A DNA stretch of 64,000 nt from Anaerolineae bacterium (GTDB lineage: Bacteria; Chloroflexota; Anaerolineae; Aggregatilineales; Phototrophicaceae), in the NCBI GenBank assembly GCA_022824465.1, contig JAJDZV010000005.1:124001-188000 (forward strand), in the 5' to 3' direction. A program made the position numbers and the translations under genes. This document shows positions 50,117-58,635 of this stretch, piece by piece. Numbering within the stretch: the stretch's first letter is position 1; every line of letters starts with the position of its first letter. The notes beneath the pieces were generated by a model. That model was not told the DNA's origin, searched no databases, and worked only from the letters and a program-made list of their open reading frames with translations.

Positions 50117-51577
50117 ATGAAATCGACACACCTTTTGAAGACGCCGGCGCGATATGTTCTGCTGCTGCTGTTGCTCAGTCCGGTTTTGTTCGCCAGTGCG
50201 CATACGCTGGCGCAGGACGAATCTGAAGGGGTGACTGTGGTTGTCAGCCCGGTGAGGCAAGGCATGGAGATTGCGCGCGAACTGGTGGAGGACGACATAG
50301 GCTACCGCTTGCGGCTCCGGCGTTGGCGTTTCTTTGAAGACAATTGGACCAGCCCCGAGAGCGCGCGACTGTATGGCTTTTACGGTATCGACAGCTGCGC
50401 CGCCAGCGTGCCTCCGAGCGAGAAGCGCGATCACATTCTCTTCGGCTGGAGCTATATTTTCACGGAAACTTCGGGCGAGGAGCACCAGGCGCGCGTGAGC
50501 TATGATCTGGCGGACAGCGTGCTTTGCGATGAGGTCCATATTCCGCCGCAGTATGCCCCGCCGCCGGCCCCGGCAGCGCCAGCGGAAGCCGGTGAAGAGG
50601 GCGAAACCGTGGAGGCGGAGGCGCTGGCGCTGGCAAGCACAGCCTATGTGGGCGCCTTCGCCTTGGGCGGCCACGTCGCGAGCCTTGACGGCGCCGCTAT
50701 CAACGCCATGAGGAGCGCTGGCATGAGCTGGGTCAAGAAGCAGGTGAAGCACGGTCATTCGGATGGCCGTGATGTCATCGCGGCCGCGCATGCCCAGGGC
50801 TTCAAGGTGATTCTCGGCGCGCTTGGGGACAAGAACAGGCTGGCCAACAATTTTGACGGCTACGTCGCGGAATTCGCGAAATACGTAGCGCATCTGGCTG
50901 GTCTTGGCGCGGACGCGATTGAAGTTTGGAACGAGCCGAATATCGATCGCGAATGGCCCGCTGGTCAAATCAGCGGAGCGAATTATACGCGTTTGCTGCA
51001 GGCGGCCTACCAGGCGATCAAGGAGGTCAATCCGGCGGTCCTGGTCATCAGCGGCGCGCCCGCGCCAACCGGTTTCTATGGCGCCGCTGGCTGCGCCGCC
51101 GCGGGCTGCAACGATGATCACTTTATGCGGCAAATGGCGCAAGCGGGAGCAGCCAGCTACATGGACTGCGTTGGCATCCATTACAATGCCGGCACATCGC
51201 CGCCGAACAGCACAACCGGGGCCAATGTTCAAGGTTGGCATTACTCATGGTATCTGCCCAGCATGATGAATGTATATCACGGCGCGTTCCCGTCTAAGCC
51301 GCTTTGCTTCACCGAGCTCGGCTATCTCAGTGGCGAGGGATTGGGCAGCCTGCCGGGTGGATTTGCCTGGGCAGCGAACACCTCTTTGTCGGAACATGCC
51401 GCTTGGCTCGGCGGCGCGGTCAGTCTGGCCCGCGCTTCCGGCTATGTGAACATGATCATCGTGTGGAATGTGAATTTCTCGAATTATGGCGCAGACCCAA
51501 TGGCGGGCTACGCGATAATCAGACCCGGAGGCGCCTGCCCGGCGTGCAATACTTTGCGCGCGGCGATGGGCGGATAG
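50117..51577 (+). CDS. secreted clan-A-like glycoside hydrolase
   Basis: A 486-residue exported protein. Residues 1-32 look like a signal peptide (a Leu-rich core ending at LAQ). A small Cys-containing domain (about 36-140) with Pro/Ala/Glu-rich linker precedes a TIM-barrel-like catalytic domain from about 175. The acid/base Glu273 is in VWNEPN and the probable nucleophile Glu400 in CFTELGYLS, the pair expected for clan GH-A (GH5/GH39-like). The polysaccharide substrate is not predictable. ATG 50117 is preferred because it starts the signal peptide; the frame from 50027 adds 30 unlikely residues. Confidence 0.75.
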   Translation: MKSTHLLKTPARYVLLLLLLSPVLFASAHTLAQDESEGVTVVVSPVRQGMEIARELVEDDIGYRLRLRRWRFFEDNWTSPESARLYGFYGIDSCAASVPPSEKRDHILFGWSYIFTETSGEEHQARVSYDLADSVLCDEVHIPPQYAPPPAPAAPAEAGEEGETVEAEALALASTAYVGAFALGGHVASLDGAAINAMRSAGMSWVKKQVKHGHSDGRDVIAAAHAQGFKVILGALGDKNRLANNFDGYVAEFAKYVAHLAGLGADAIEVWNEPNIDREWPAGQISGANYTRLLQAAYQAIKEVNPAVLVISGAPAPTGFYGAAGCAAAGCNDDHFMRQMAQAGAASYMDCVGIHYNAGTSPPNSTTGANVQGWHYSWYLPSMMNVYHGAFPSKPLCFTELGYLSGEGLGSLPGGFAWAANTSLSEHAAWLGGAVSLARASGYVNMIIVWNVNFSNYGADPMAGYAIIRPGGACPACNTLRAAMGG

Positions 51578-51612
51578 CGCGGCGGTCGACTGGCGAACAA
51601 GCGATCCACTGG

Positions 51613-51638
51613 AGAGCCTCGCGACTGCGCGTGGCTCT
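51613..51638. terminator. hairpin between two convergent genes
   Basis: AGAGCC (51613-51618) pairs with GGCTCT (51633-51638), with an inner CGCG/CGCG stem across a T/T mismatch and loop ACTG. It lies between the stop codons of the hydrolase and the convergent secreted protein. The following ATCGTTTATGG is only weakly T-rich, so efficiency is uncertain; it may act on both strands. Confidence 0.5.
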
Positions 51639-51658
51639 ATCGTTTATGGATTCCAAAC

Positions 51659-53182
51659 TCAAGAATCCAGGCTCTGCACCCACAGACCGTCGAACTTGCA
51701 TGAGGTTTCGACGGAATTGTAGTTGACGACGGCAATGCCAACGCTGCCGACGCGCGGCTGCGACGGCATGCTGCCGACATGTTCTTCGTCGAGAAAATAG
51801 TGAATAGCCTCGTCCGTAGCGATGATCAGCAGGTACTGCTCTGACTCGTTAGGCGGGGAGCGCTTGCCGTAGATGCCGGGCTCAAAGCCGTCGCCATTGC
51901 GCCGCGATACGCCGAAGTCGCCTTGACGCGTCGTGTAAGCCAGGGTGTAGTGCTCGTCATTATTGAAATGAAAGAACAGTCCGCAGCCGCCGTTGCCCTC
52001 CCCATAGACGTCAAACGAAAGGGACGCGCCCAAAGCGAACTGCTCGTATTGACGCTCGGAAGCAATTGATATCCGCGTCACGCCGGCGCGCACATGTCGC
52101 ACCGAGCTTTCTTGCTGAACGAAACTCACGCTGTGGCCCGCGGGAACCAATTGTTTGCGCGCCAGGTCACGCGCCATTAGATAGTCGAGACGATTCAGAA
52201 TCTGCGGCGGGAAGAGGATGCTGCCATTGACCCGCGTCGGCAATGTCACGAGCGTCTGGCGGACGGCAAACGACAGAAGGCCGCCGGACACCTCATCGCT
52301 GCGCACAACGATGCCGAGCCCGCCTGGCATAGGCGGCGAAGCGTCTGCGGCGGACCCGACTACTTGGCCGTTGTAGACCACATCAATGTGCCGGCCGCTA
52401 GCCAGAACGCCGAGGCGGAAGTCCGGCTCGCCGGGCACAATCGCCGGATGGGTGGACCAGTTTCTCACCACGTCAAGTTCACCGTTTTCGATCCGCTCCA
52501 CACGCCAGAAGCCGGTTTTGCTAAGAAGAATGCGGTGATAGTTTTCCGGCGACTGATAGCGATAGACTAGACCAACCTTCCAGTCAACCGGCGAGGTGAC
52601 GGTGTCGAAGGTGGCTTCGATGTAGACATCCTGCTCCTGCGGCAGGTGGGCGCCGATCAAGACCGCGGTGCGGGCGAAACCCTCCAGCTCCACGGCGTAG
52701 AGGCTGGATTCGGAGATGTCCAAGGCGGTATCGCTGAAGGCAACCTGCCAATCAGATTTGCTCATGGTGGCGTCGCGAATCGCCAGCACATCGAAACCGG
52801 GCAGCAAATGCAGGCGATAGTCGCCGCCGCTGCCGCCATGCCCGCTGACTGAAATCGTGTAGGTCGAGGAGCTTCGGAGGACGAGCGCTTGAATGGCGGC
52901 GTCGTGGGTCGCCGGATAGTCATAGTCGTCGTTCGCGGCGATCAGTCGGTCGTCACGGTCAAGGAGCTCGAATCGAGGATCTAGCGTGTCGGTCAAGGCT
53001 TCGACGCGGATTGAAAGCAGGGTCAATTCCAAGGCGACAAAGGTATAGCGATGGGTATCGCCCGGCGCCAGGCTCGCGTCAATGATGTCTCCCAGCTGAA
53101 GGCGCGTGTCCTGCGCCTGCAGGCTTCCGTAGCCGACCAGCAGAGTCGCGGCGCAGAGCAGGAATCGACAAAGAGCCTTCAC
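51659..53182 (-). CDS. secreted protein with PPC-type and lectin-like domains
   Basis: A 507-residue exported protein. GTG 53182 overlaps the upstream stop codon as GTGA, and its product begins with a clear signal peptide (LCRFLLCAATLLVGYG then LQAQ). A TTG at 53198-53200 would add 6 residues. Residues about 28-130 resemble a bacterial pre-peptidase (PPC) domain, with PRFELLDRDDRLIAANDDYDY. Two beta-sandwich regions follow (about 135-290 and 330-505) like concanavalin/laminin-G-type domains that bind ligands or carbohydrate. No protease catalytic residues are seen, so it is likely an adhesin or binding protein. Assignment is by eye only. Confidence 0.6.
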   Translation of the reverse strand: MKALCRFLLCAATLLVGYGSLQAQDTRLQLGDIIDASLAPGDTHRYTFVALELTLLSIRVEALTDTLDPRFELLDRDDRLIAANDDYDYPATHDAAIQALVLRSSSTYTISVSGHGGSGGDYRLHLLPGFDVLAIRDATMSKSDWQVAFSDTALDISESSLYAVELEGFARTAVLIGAHLPQEQDVYIEATFDTVTSPVDWKVGLVYRYQSPENYHRILLSKTGFWRVERIENGELDVVRNWSTHPAIVPGEPDFRLGVLASGRHIDVVYNGQVVGSAADASPPMPGGLGIVVRSDEVSGGLLSFAVRQTLVTLPTRVNGSILFPPQILNRLDYLMARDLARKQLVPAGHSVSFVQQESSVRHVRAGVTRISIASERQYEQFALGASLSFDVYGEGNGGCGLFFHFNNDEHYTLAYTTRQGDFGVSRRNGDGFEPGIYGKRSPPNESEQYLLIIATDEAIHYFLDEEHVGSMPSQPRVGSVGIAVVNYNSVETSCKFDGLWVQSLDS

Positions 53183-53856
53183 TTGTCTTTGGGCATCCAA
53201 GACGTATAGGTATCGGCCAGATAATCGAGATAGGCGTGATAATCATCCAGGGACAGTTCGGCGCCAAGTTCGCCGCGATGAAACTCGGCCTGGGCGATTC
53301 GGCGTTGGCTGCCGGCTTCGCGCAAGTCTCGCGAATCATCGTTGTTCTTGTCCTTCTTTCGTTGGTATTTCCGCGACAGCCTTGAGAGCGGCAATGTCTC
53401 AAAGTCGGCGGGCGACGCGATACTGTAGCTGACGATATATTGGCCGTCCTGTTCCAGCGCATTGGCTACGACGTACCAGCCCTTTGGCACCCGCGGATGG
53501 CGCTTGGCTTCGAAATGCCATTGGAGCAGGTTGACGTTTTGTCCGGCGTCGATTTCGCCTTGAATTTGATTGCCTTTGACAAGCAGAATCATATCGTCAA
53601 GAAACTGGATGGCGCGATTGCTGGGCCAGTAGAGCTTGCTTAGGTGATCGGCGGCATAAGTCAAGGCGACCGCTATCGCCAGCGCGGCGCCTATTGTCAG
53701 CAAGCCGCCATTGGGCGCCAAGGAATTGATGATCAGAAAGCTGGCGACTGCCCCGAGGAGAAAAGTGAGACAGCCGACCATCCGCACGCCGGAATGTTCC
53801 TTGTCCACTTGGAATTCAAAAGCGGGAATCTGATCGTGCCGATTGATTTCAGCCAT
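53179..53856 (-). CDS. two-helix membrane protein of unknown function
   Basis: A 225-residue protein. Two hydrophobic helices near residues 26-45 and 50-70 are followed by a soluble region with mixed charge (SRLSRKYQRKKDKNNDDSRD) and a Tyr-rich end. ATG 53856 is chosen because AAGGA lies 7 nt upstream. The gene shares a 4-nt GTGA overlap with the downstream secreted protein, and a promoter at 53912-53939 drives both. I do not recognise the family; it may anchor or export its partner. Confidence 0.65.
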   Translation of the reverse strand: MAEINRHDQIPAFEFQVDKEHSGVRMVGCLTFLLGAVASFLIINSLAPNGGLLTIGAALAIAVALTYAADHLSKLYWPSNRAIQFLDDMILLVKGNQIQGEIDAGQNVNLLQWHFEAKRHPRVPKGWYVVANALEQDGQYIVSYSIASPADFETLPLSRLSRKYQRKKDKNNDDSRDLREAGSQRRIAQAEFHRGELGAELSLDDYHAYLDYLADTYTSWMPKDK

Positions 53857-53911
53857 AGGTTGGTCCTTCAATACCAGAGGCGGCGCGGACGCTGGAGCGC
53901 ATCCATATGAC

Positions 53912-53939
53912 ATGATAGTTGAATCGGCGCATCTTTCAA
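53912..53939 (-). promoter_or_regulatory. promoter of the two-gene secreted/membrane operon
   Basis: On the minus strand TTGAAA (53934-53939) and TATCAT (53912-53917) are spaced by 16 nt. The predicted start gives a leader of about 50 nt before ATG 53856. Confidence 0.6.
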
Positions 53940-54004
53940 TAGTACCGCATCCGGCGCGGCGCGGCATTCGCAGACGCGGCTGGATTCGCCGGCTGGCCGC
54001 CCGG

Positions 54005-54712
54005 CTAACTCTCGTATTGCCGCCACCAGATGCCAGTGCATTCGGGCACAATGACAGCGCCTTCGTCGAGGCAGGCCTCAGCCATTTGGTCGCCAAAGAA
54101 GAAGCGCATAAGTTCGTCGGCTTCTTCTGGCGAGTCGAACTGGAAATCGGTACGAATCCAGCGTTGGTTAAAGCCGCAGTCGTTCTCCCAATAGCGATAG
54201 AGCCGCGCCAACTCCGGCGATGGCGCACGCGGTCGGCGCCGTCCCGTGCCCAGGGTCTCGATGAGCACAGCAGTGCCGCCGGGTTTAAGCAAGCGGCGCA
54301 TCTCGGCAAGCATGGCGTCAGTGGTTCGCCGCCATTCGAGCGGATGCCACTCCATTACGTGGGCGAAGCTCCAGCCTTCTATCACCAGATCGGCGCAACC
54401 GGAGGCGACCGGCATTCTGGCATTGTCGCCAATCGTCAGCGACCAGTTCGTCAAGCCGCTCGCGCGCAAGATTGAAGCGGCTTTAGCCAGCATGGCCGGC
54501 TCAAAATCAAAGGCGAAGACGCGAGCCGCTATGACCGCGATCAGACGAGTCAGGCGGCCCGTGCCCGCGCCGAACTCGACCACGTCCAAGCCCGCAAACG
54601 AAATGATGTCATTGAGGGCTGCGAACAGGTTGCCGCGGCTGTCTTCACGCGCCGCTAATTGCTCGTAGCGTTCCGCCTGGCGACTGTAGATACGCTTAAA
54701 GTGGTCGGTCAT
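54005..54712 (-). CDS. class I SAM-dependent methyltransferase
   Basis: A 235-residue cytosolic methyltransferase of the Rossmann (class I) type. The SAM motif I is VVEFGAGTGRLT (about 45-56), motif II acid in AFDFEPAML, and GDNARMP and IEGWSFAHV are post-motif features. Sequence resembles the UbiE/ubiquinone-type branch but with a C-terminal helical extension of unknown meaning. The substrate is not inferable. It lies 51 nt after the phosphohexomutase on the same strand and may be part of its transcript. Confidence 0.8.
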   Translation of the reverse strand: MTDHFKRIYSRQAERYEQLAAREDSRGNLFAALNDIISFAGLDVVEFGAGTGRLTRLIAVIAARVFAFDFEPAMLAKAASILRASGLTNWSLTIGDNARMPVASGCADLVIEGWSFAHVMEWHPLEWRRTTDAMLAEMRRLLKPGGTAVLIETLGTGRRRPRAPSPELARLYRYWENDCGFNQRWIRTDFQFDSPEEADELMRFFFGDQMAEACLDEGAVIVPECTGIWWRQYES

Positions 54713-54762
54713 GGAGCTTGCGGAATCTGCAATGCCGAGCGCGGCAGTCTGAGCAATGGCAA

Positions 54763-56181
54763 TTAGTTGGCGAAGGCTTCCACTTGGGCAACAAACTTTT
54801 CCTGATCGATCTGCGGATATTTGTCGAGCTGAGTCTTGAAGACATCCATGTACTGAGAAATCTGCGCGCGAGTATAGGCTTCAAAGCGCAGAGTCACGGC
54901 CGGCTGCGTGTTGCTGGCGCGCACGAGTCCCCAGCCTTGCTCAAAGATGACACGCGCGCCATCGACGGTGGCTACCTCGTAGTGATTCTGAAGGCTGGCG
55001 GTCATTTCGTCGATCATTCTGAACTTGAGATCGTCCGGCGCCGAGAGCACGATTTCGGGCGTGGCGACGAGCTTAGGGATGCCTTCAAAGATTTCGGCGA
55101 TGGTCCGGTTGGACCTGCTGATGATTTCGAGGGTCTTCAGCGCGACGAGGGGCGCGTCGTCGAAGCCGTAGTAGTCTTCGCCAATGAAAAGATGTCCGCT
55201 CACTTCCCCGCCGAGGAGCGAGCCGATTTCATGCATCTTCTGTTTCATCAAACTATGGCCCGACTTCCACATAACCGGCTCCCCGCCGTACTTCTTGATT
55301 TCGTCGGGCAGCGCTTGTGAAGCTTTGACATCAAAGACGACAGGCGTGCCCGGGTGGCGGCTTAGCAGGTCGCGCGCCAAGAGAGCCAGCAGGCGGTCTG
55401 CGGCGATATGATGGCCAAGATTGTCGATGAATCCGCAGCGGTCGCTATCGCCGTCAAATGCCAGACCGAGGTCTGCGCCAAGCGCGACAACTCTGGCTTC
55501 AAGGTCACGGGTCATTTCCGGATCTTCCGGATTGGGCAAATGATTCGGGAATGTGCCGTCCGGTTCGCAATACAGGCACTCGACCTCTAAACCGAGCGAC
55601 CGCAAGACCGGCGGGATATAGGCGCCTGACAGACCGTTGCCGGCGTCGAGGACGACTTTCATGGGCTTCGCCATGGTCACCTTGCTTTGAATGGCAGCCA
55701 TGTGTTTGTGGACCATGTCGAAGTCTTCGGTTAGGGCGCCGGCGCCGGTGGCAAAGGCGGCTTCATTGATAATTGTGAGCAGGTCCTGGATCTGCGGTCC
55801 AGCCAAGGCGAGTTTGCCGTAGGCCATCTTGATGCCGTTATAGCGCGTGTCCAAGTGACTGCCGGTGATCATGACGCCGGCGCCTGCGCCCGGGTACGAG
55901 GCCGACGCGTAGTAGACGGTGGGCGTCAAGACCTCGCCGATATCGGTCACCGACATACCGGTCGCGGTCAAGCCGTGGATGAGGGCGGCCTTTAAGGGAC
56001 CGGAGGTAAGACGGTTATCCGAGCCAACGTATACTCGCTCCGAGCCAAATTCACGCGGCAGGTATGTGCCCAGCGCCTTGCCAACCAAATGGGCTACAGC
56101 CGGTACAAGCTGCGGGGAGTCGCCGGCCGCCGTACCGCGAATATCGTATTTTCTAAAGATTGAAGGATCGAGTGTGGTCAT
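54763..56181 (-). CDS. phosphomannomutase/phosphoglucomutase family protein
   Basis: A 472-residue alpha-D-phosphohexomutase that would shift phosphate between C6 and C1 of mannose or glucose, feeding nucleotide-sugar and cell-surface glycan synthesis. Four domains are expected: the start IFRKYDIRG, the phosphoserine loop, the Mg2+ loop FDGDSDR, and the late GEVSGH sugar motif. The active-site loop reads ITGSHLDTRYNG around Ser108 instead of the usual TASHNPxxYNG: the catalytic Ser remains but Asn-Pro is Leu-Asp. The start ATG 56181 has AGAGGA upstream. It follows the Clp gene by 48 nt. Confidence 0.88.
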   Translation of the reverse strand: MTTLDPSIFRKYDIRGTAAGDSPQLVPAVAHLVGKALGTYLPREFGSERVYVGSDNRLTSGPLKAALIHGLTATGMSVTDIGEVLTPTVYYASASYPGAGAGVMITGSHLDTRYNGIKMAYGKLALAGPQIQDLLTIINEAAFATGAGALTEDFDMVHKHMAAIQSKVTMAKPMKVVLDAGNGLSGAYIPPVLRSLGLEVECLYCEPDGTFPNHLPNPEDPEMTRDLEARVVALGADLGLAFDGDSDRCGFIDNLGHHIAADRLLALLARDLLSRHPGTPVVFDVKASQALPDEIKKYGGEPVMWKSGHSLMKQKMHEIGSLLGGEVSGHLFIGEDYYGFDDAPLVALKTLEIISRSNRTIAEIFEGIPKLVATPEIVLSAPDDLKFRMIDEMTASLQNHYEVATVDGARVIFEQGWGLVRASNTQPAVTLRFEAYTRAQISQYMDVFKTQLDKYPQIDQEKFVAQVEAFAN

Positions 56182-56229
56182 TGAGTCCTCTTCTAGGTAG
56201 TTTGCAATTGTTGATTTCGAGACTAGCAG

Positions 56230-58449
56230 TTACTTGAAAGAGAATTCCAGACCGCCGCCGCGCTTGCGACTCGCGCTGATTCGTACTTCAGTGCCTTCGT
56301 CGGGATTGTGGCGCAGCAAGAAATCGGCCAGCGGTTCGCGCAGGTTGCGCCGCAGGATTCGACGTAGGGGACGCGCGCCATATTCGGGCTCGTCATTTTG
56401 GTCGAGCAGCCATTTCTTGGCGCCGTCGGTGAAAGAGAGCTTCAAGCCGCGCTCATTTGCGAGCTTGTTTTCTTTCTCTATCAAGAGGTCTAGAATAGGA
56501 ACGAAGTCTTCGTCGCTCAATGCGTTGAAGAGAATTACCTCGTCAAGACGGTTGACAAACTCGGGGCGCAGGAAGTCCAGCACCTGGTCCATTATTTTCT
56601 CACGAAGCTCGTCGGTAATCTGGCGCACCATGAGATGCTCGGAGCCGATATTGCTGGTCATGATGACGACCGCTTCGCTGAAACGGGCGATATTGCCGCG
56701 ACCGTCGGTAAGGCGGCCCTCTTCCATAACCTGGAGCAGCACGTCCATGATACGCGGATGCGATTTTTCGATTTCGTCGAGCAAGACGATCGTGTAGGGT
56801 TGCTGGCGGATCCGCTCGGTGAGCTGGCCGCCCTCATCGCTGCCCACGTATCCAACCGCGGAGCCAATGAGGCGGTTGATGCTGCTTTCATCTTTGTATT
56901 CGCTCATATCCAGCGGGAAGAGATTATCTTCACTGCCAAACATGAAGTCAGCCAAAACGCGCGCCATCTCAGTCTTGCCGATGCCGGTAGGACCGAGGAA
57001 GAGGAATGTGCCGATGGGGCGTCGGGGGTCCTTCAGACCGACGCGGGCGGTCTTGATGGCCCGGCTCACCAGTTGAACGGCTTCCTCCTGCCCTATCAAA
57101 CGTTCGCGCAAATGCTCCACCATATTTGCATAGCGCAGCCGTTCATCAGCGCCAAGTTTGGTTACAGGGATGCCGGTCATCTGGCTGGTGACCAAGGTGA
57201 CGTCTTCCACATCCAGGCAGGCGTCGTTGGTCTCCGGCTTGAAAGCGAGGTGCGCCTGTTTGCCCATATTGACCATGGCGGCGGTGCGGTGAAGCAGTTG
57301 TTCGGCGCTCTGTGGCAGGGGGTTGATAGTCAAGTAACGCTGCGCCATGCGCGCCGTCATTTTCAGGGCTTCGTGGTCAACGGCGATTTCGTAGTCGGAT
57401 TCCAAATGCGGCGCGATAGTTTCCAGGATCCGCACCGTCTCGTTCAGCGACGGCTCGTCGACGCGTATGACCTGGCTGTTCTCCCTGATGGAGCTGACGT
57501 TTTGGATGCGCGCTTCGAATTCCTGCAAGTTGGTCGTGCAAATGACCACCGGATCATCCGCCAGGAACGCCTTCTGCACAAGCGACGTCGCCTTGTTAAA
57601 ATCCGCTTTGATGGGACCGCCGAAGAAGCGATGCACCAGCGGCAGGAACAAGATTCCGCGGCGGGCGGCGCTCACGCCGGCGCGGAAGGCTTCTTGATCG
57701 CCATCGAGAAGTGCGGTCTCGCTTATTTGCACCAGATTCGACAGTCCCGCCGGTCCTTTGTCTTCAGCCATGAGCAGCGCGAGACTGTAAGCCAGCGTGC
57801 GCTTGCCAACGCCGTCGGGTCCGACGAGTATGATGTGGCGATTCACGGATTGCGTGAGCACGTTGATCATGTTGCGCAGAAGGTCCTCGCGGAAGTGCAC
57901 GGCGCGCAGCAAGCCGCGTTTGGCGCGCTTGACATAATCCACGGTGGTGCTGTCTTCGCGGTCGGGAATGATCTTGCTGGCGTCGCTGTAGGCATCCTTT
58001 ATTGACTTTGGCGTGACGCCAAACTGACGCAGGATGCCGCCGGTGCTTACTGAAGTCTCTGCCAGAATGGCGAGGGCGTGGTCGGTGTCGATCTTCTGTT
58101 GATTCATTGAGTTAGCGATGGTCAAGCCGTCGTCCAGCAGGATAATCGACTGTCGGCTCAGCGAGACTTTCCGGTTGCCGATTGCCACGAAGTCCAGGCT
58201 GCCGTCAGGATCGCGGCGGGACTGGATCGCCACTTTTACTTGACGCTCCAACCGGTCGAGGTCGACGCCGCGCGTGGACTCGAAGGCCTCAAACATTCGA
58301 TAGGCGGCAGTGCCCTCGCGTCGCAGCATGGCGAGCAGGACCATTTCCGGCATGATCGACGATTTGCGATACTTATCCAGCATCGGCACGGCATCGTTGA
58401 GCACCGCATCCATATCTTTGGACATCAGATCTGGATTTAGAGTCGACAT
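56230..58449 (-). CDS. Clp-family AAA+ ATPase with a degenerate first ATPase module
   Basis: A 739-residue Hsp100-type protein with an N-terminal domain (1-165), D1 and D2 ATPase modules, and no coiled-coil M domain. D1 has a Walker A-like GPDGVGKRT (210-218), but the Walker B acidic pair is lost, reading ILFLPLVH where ILFIDEIH is expected. D2 is intact, with GPTGIGKT (486-493), LLDEIEKSHP (557-566) and TSNIGSEHL. It resembles ClpA/ClpC more than ClpB, but no clear ClpP-binding IGF/LGF loop is visible after the D2 sensor 1. ATG 58449 is supported by a TATAAT -10 at 58498-58503 that excludes the longer frame. Confidence 0.85.
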   Translation of the reverse strand: MSTLNPDLMSKDMDAVLNDAVPMLDKYRKSSIMPEMVLLAMLRREGTAAYRMFEAFESTRGVDLDRLERQVKVAIQSRRDPDGSLDFVAIGNRKVSLSRQSIILLDDGLTIANSMNQQKIDTDHALAILAETSVSTGGILRQFGVTPKSIKDAYSDASKIIPDREDSTTVDYVKRAKRGLLRAVHFREDLLRNMINVLTQSVNRHIILVGPDGVGKRTLAYSLALLMAEDKGPAGLSNLVQISETALLDGDQEAFRAGVSAARRGILFLPLVHRFFGGPIKADFNKATSLVQKAFLADDPVVICTTNLQEFEARIQNVSSIRENSQVIRVDEPSLNETVRILETIAPHLESDYEIAVDHEALKMTARMAQRYLTINPLPQSAEQLLHRTAAMVNMGKQAHLAFKPETNDACLDVEDVTLVTSQMTGIPVTKLGADERLRYANMVEHLRERLIGQEEAVQLVSRAIKTARVGLKDPRRPIGTFLFLGPTGIGKTEMARVLADFMFGSEDNLFPLDMSEYKDESSINRLIGSAVGYVGSDEGGQLTERIRQQPYTIVLLDEIEKSHPRIMDVLLQVMEEGRLTDGRGNIARFSEAVVIMTSNIGSEHLMVRQITDELREKIMDQVLDFLRPEFVNRLDEVILFNALSDEDFVPILDLLIEKENKLANERGLKLSFTDGAKKWLLDQNDEPEYGARPLRRILRRNLREPLADFLLRHNPDEGTEVRISASRKRGGGLEFSFK

Positions 58450-58497
58450 AGACGCTTGAGACCCTCGCTGTAACATCGCTTGAAGCGGGTTGCGGTC

Positions 58498-58503
58498 ATT
58501 ATA
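58498..58503 (-). promoter_or_regulatory. -10 element of the Clp ATPase promoter
   Basis: A perfect TATAAT on the minus strand, about 50 nt before ATG 58449. The -35 region has only weak similarity (TGTACG with 18-nt spacing). It lies inside the longer open frame, which argues for the shorter start. Confidence 0.45.
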
Positions 58504-58635
58504 GCTTAGCAGGCGGCGCATCGTACAGAGACGCTGCGCGAAGAACGATATGTATTCAACCGTACAGTATGCGGCAAAGCGCGTATGAATGGCATCAGAA
58601 TCTGTAGGCGACGCGGGACTGATCTTTGGCTCAAG

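Noticed and set aside
53857..54309. N-terminal extension of the two-helix protein
   Set aside because: It overlaps the methyltransferase and the promoter at 53912-53939; ATG 53856 has a good ribosome site.
56635..58005. 456-codon open frame on the plus strand opposite the Clp gene
   Set aside because: It is a long shadow of the GC-rich Clp coding sequence; the minus-strand frame has clear AAA+ motifs.
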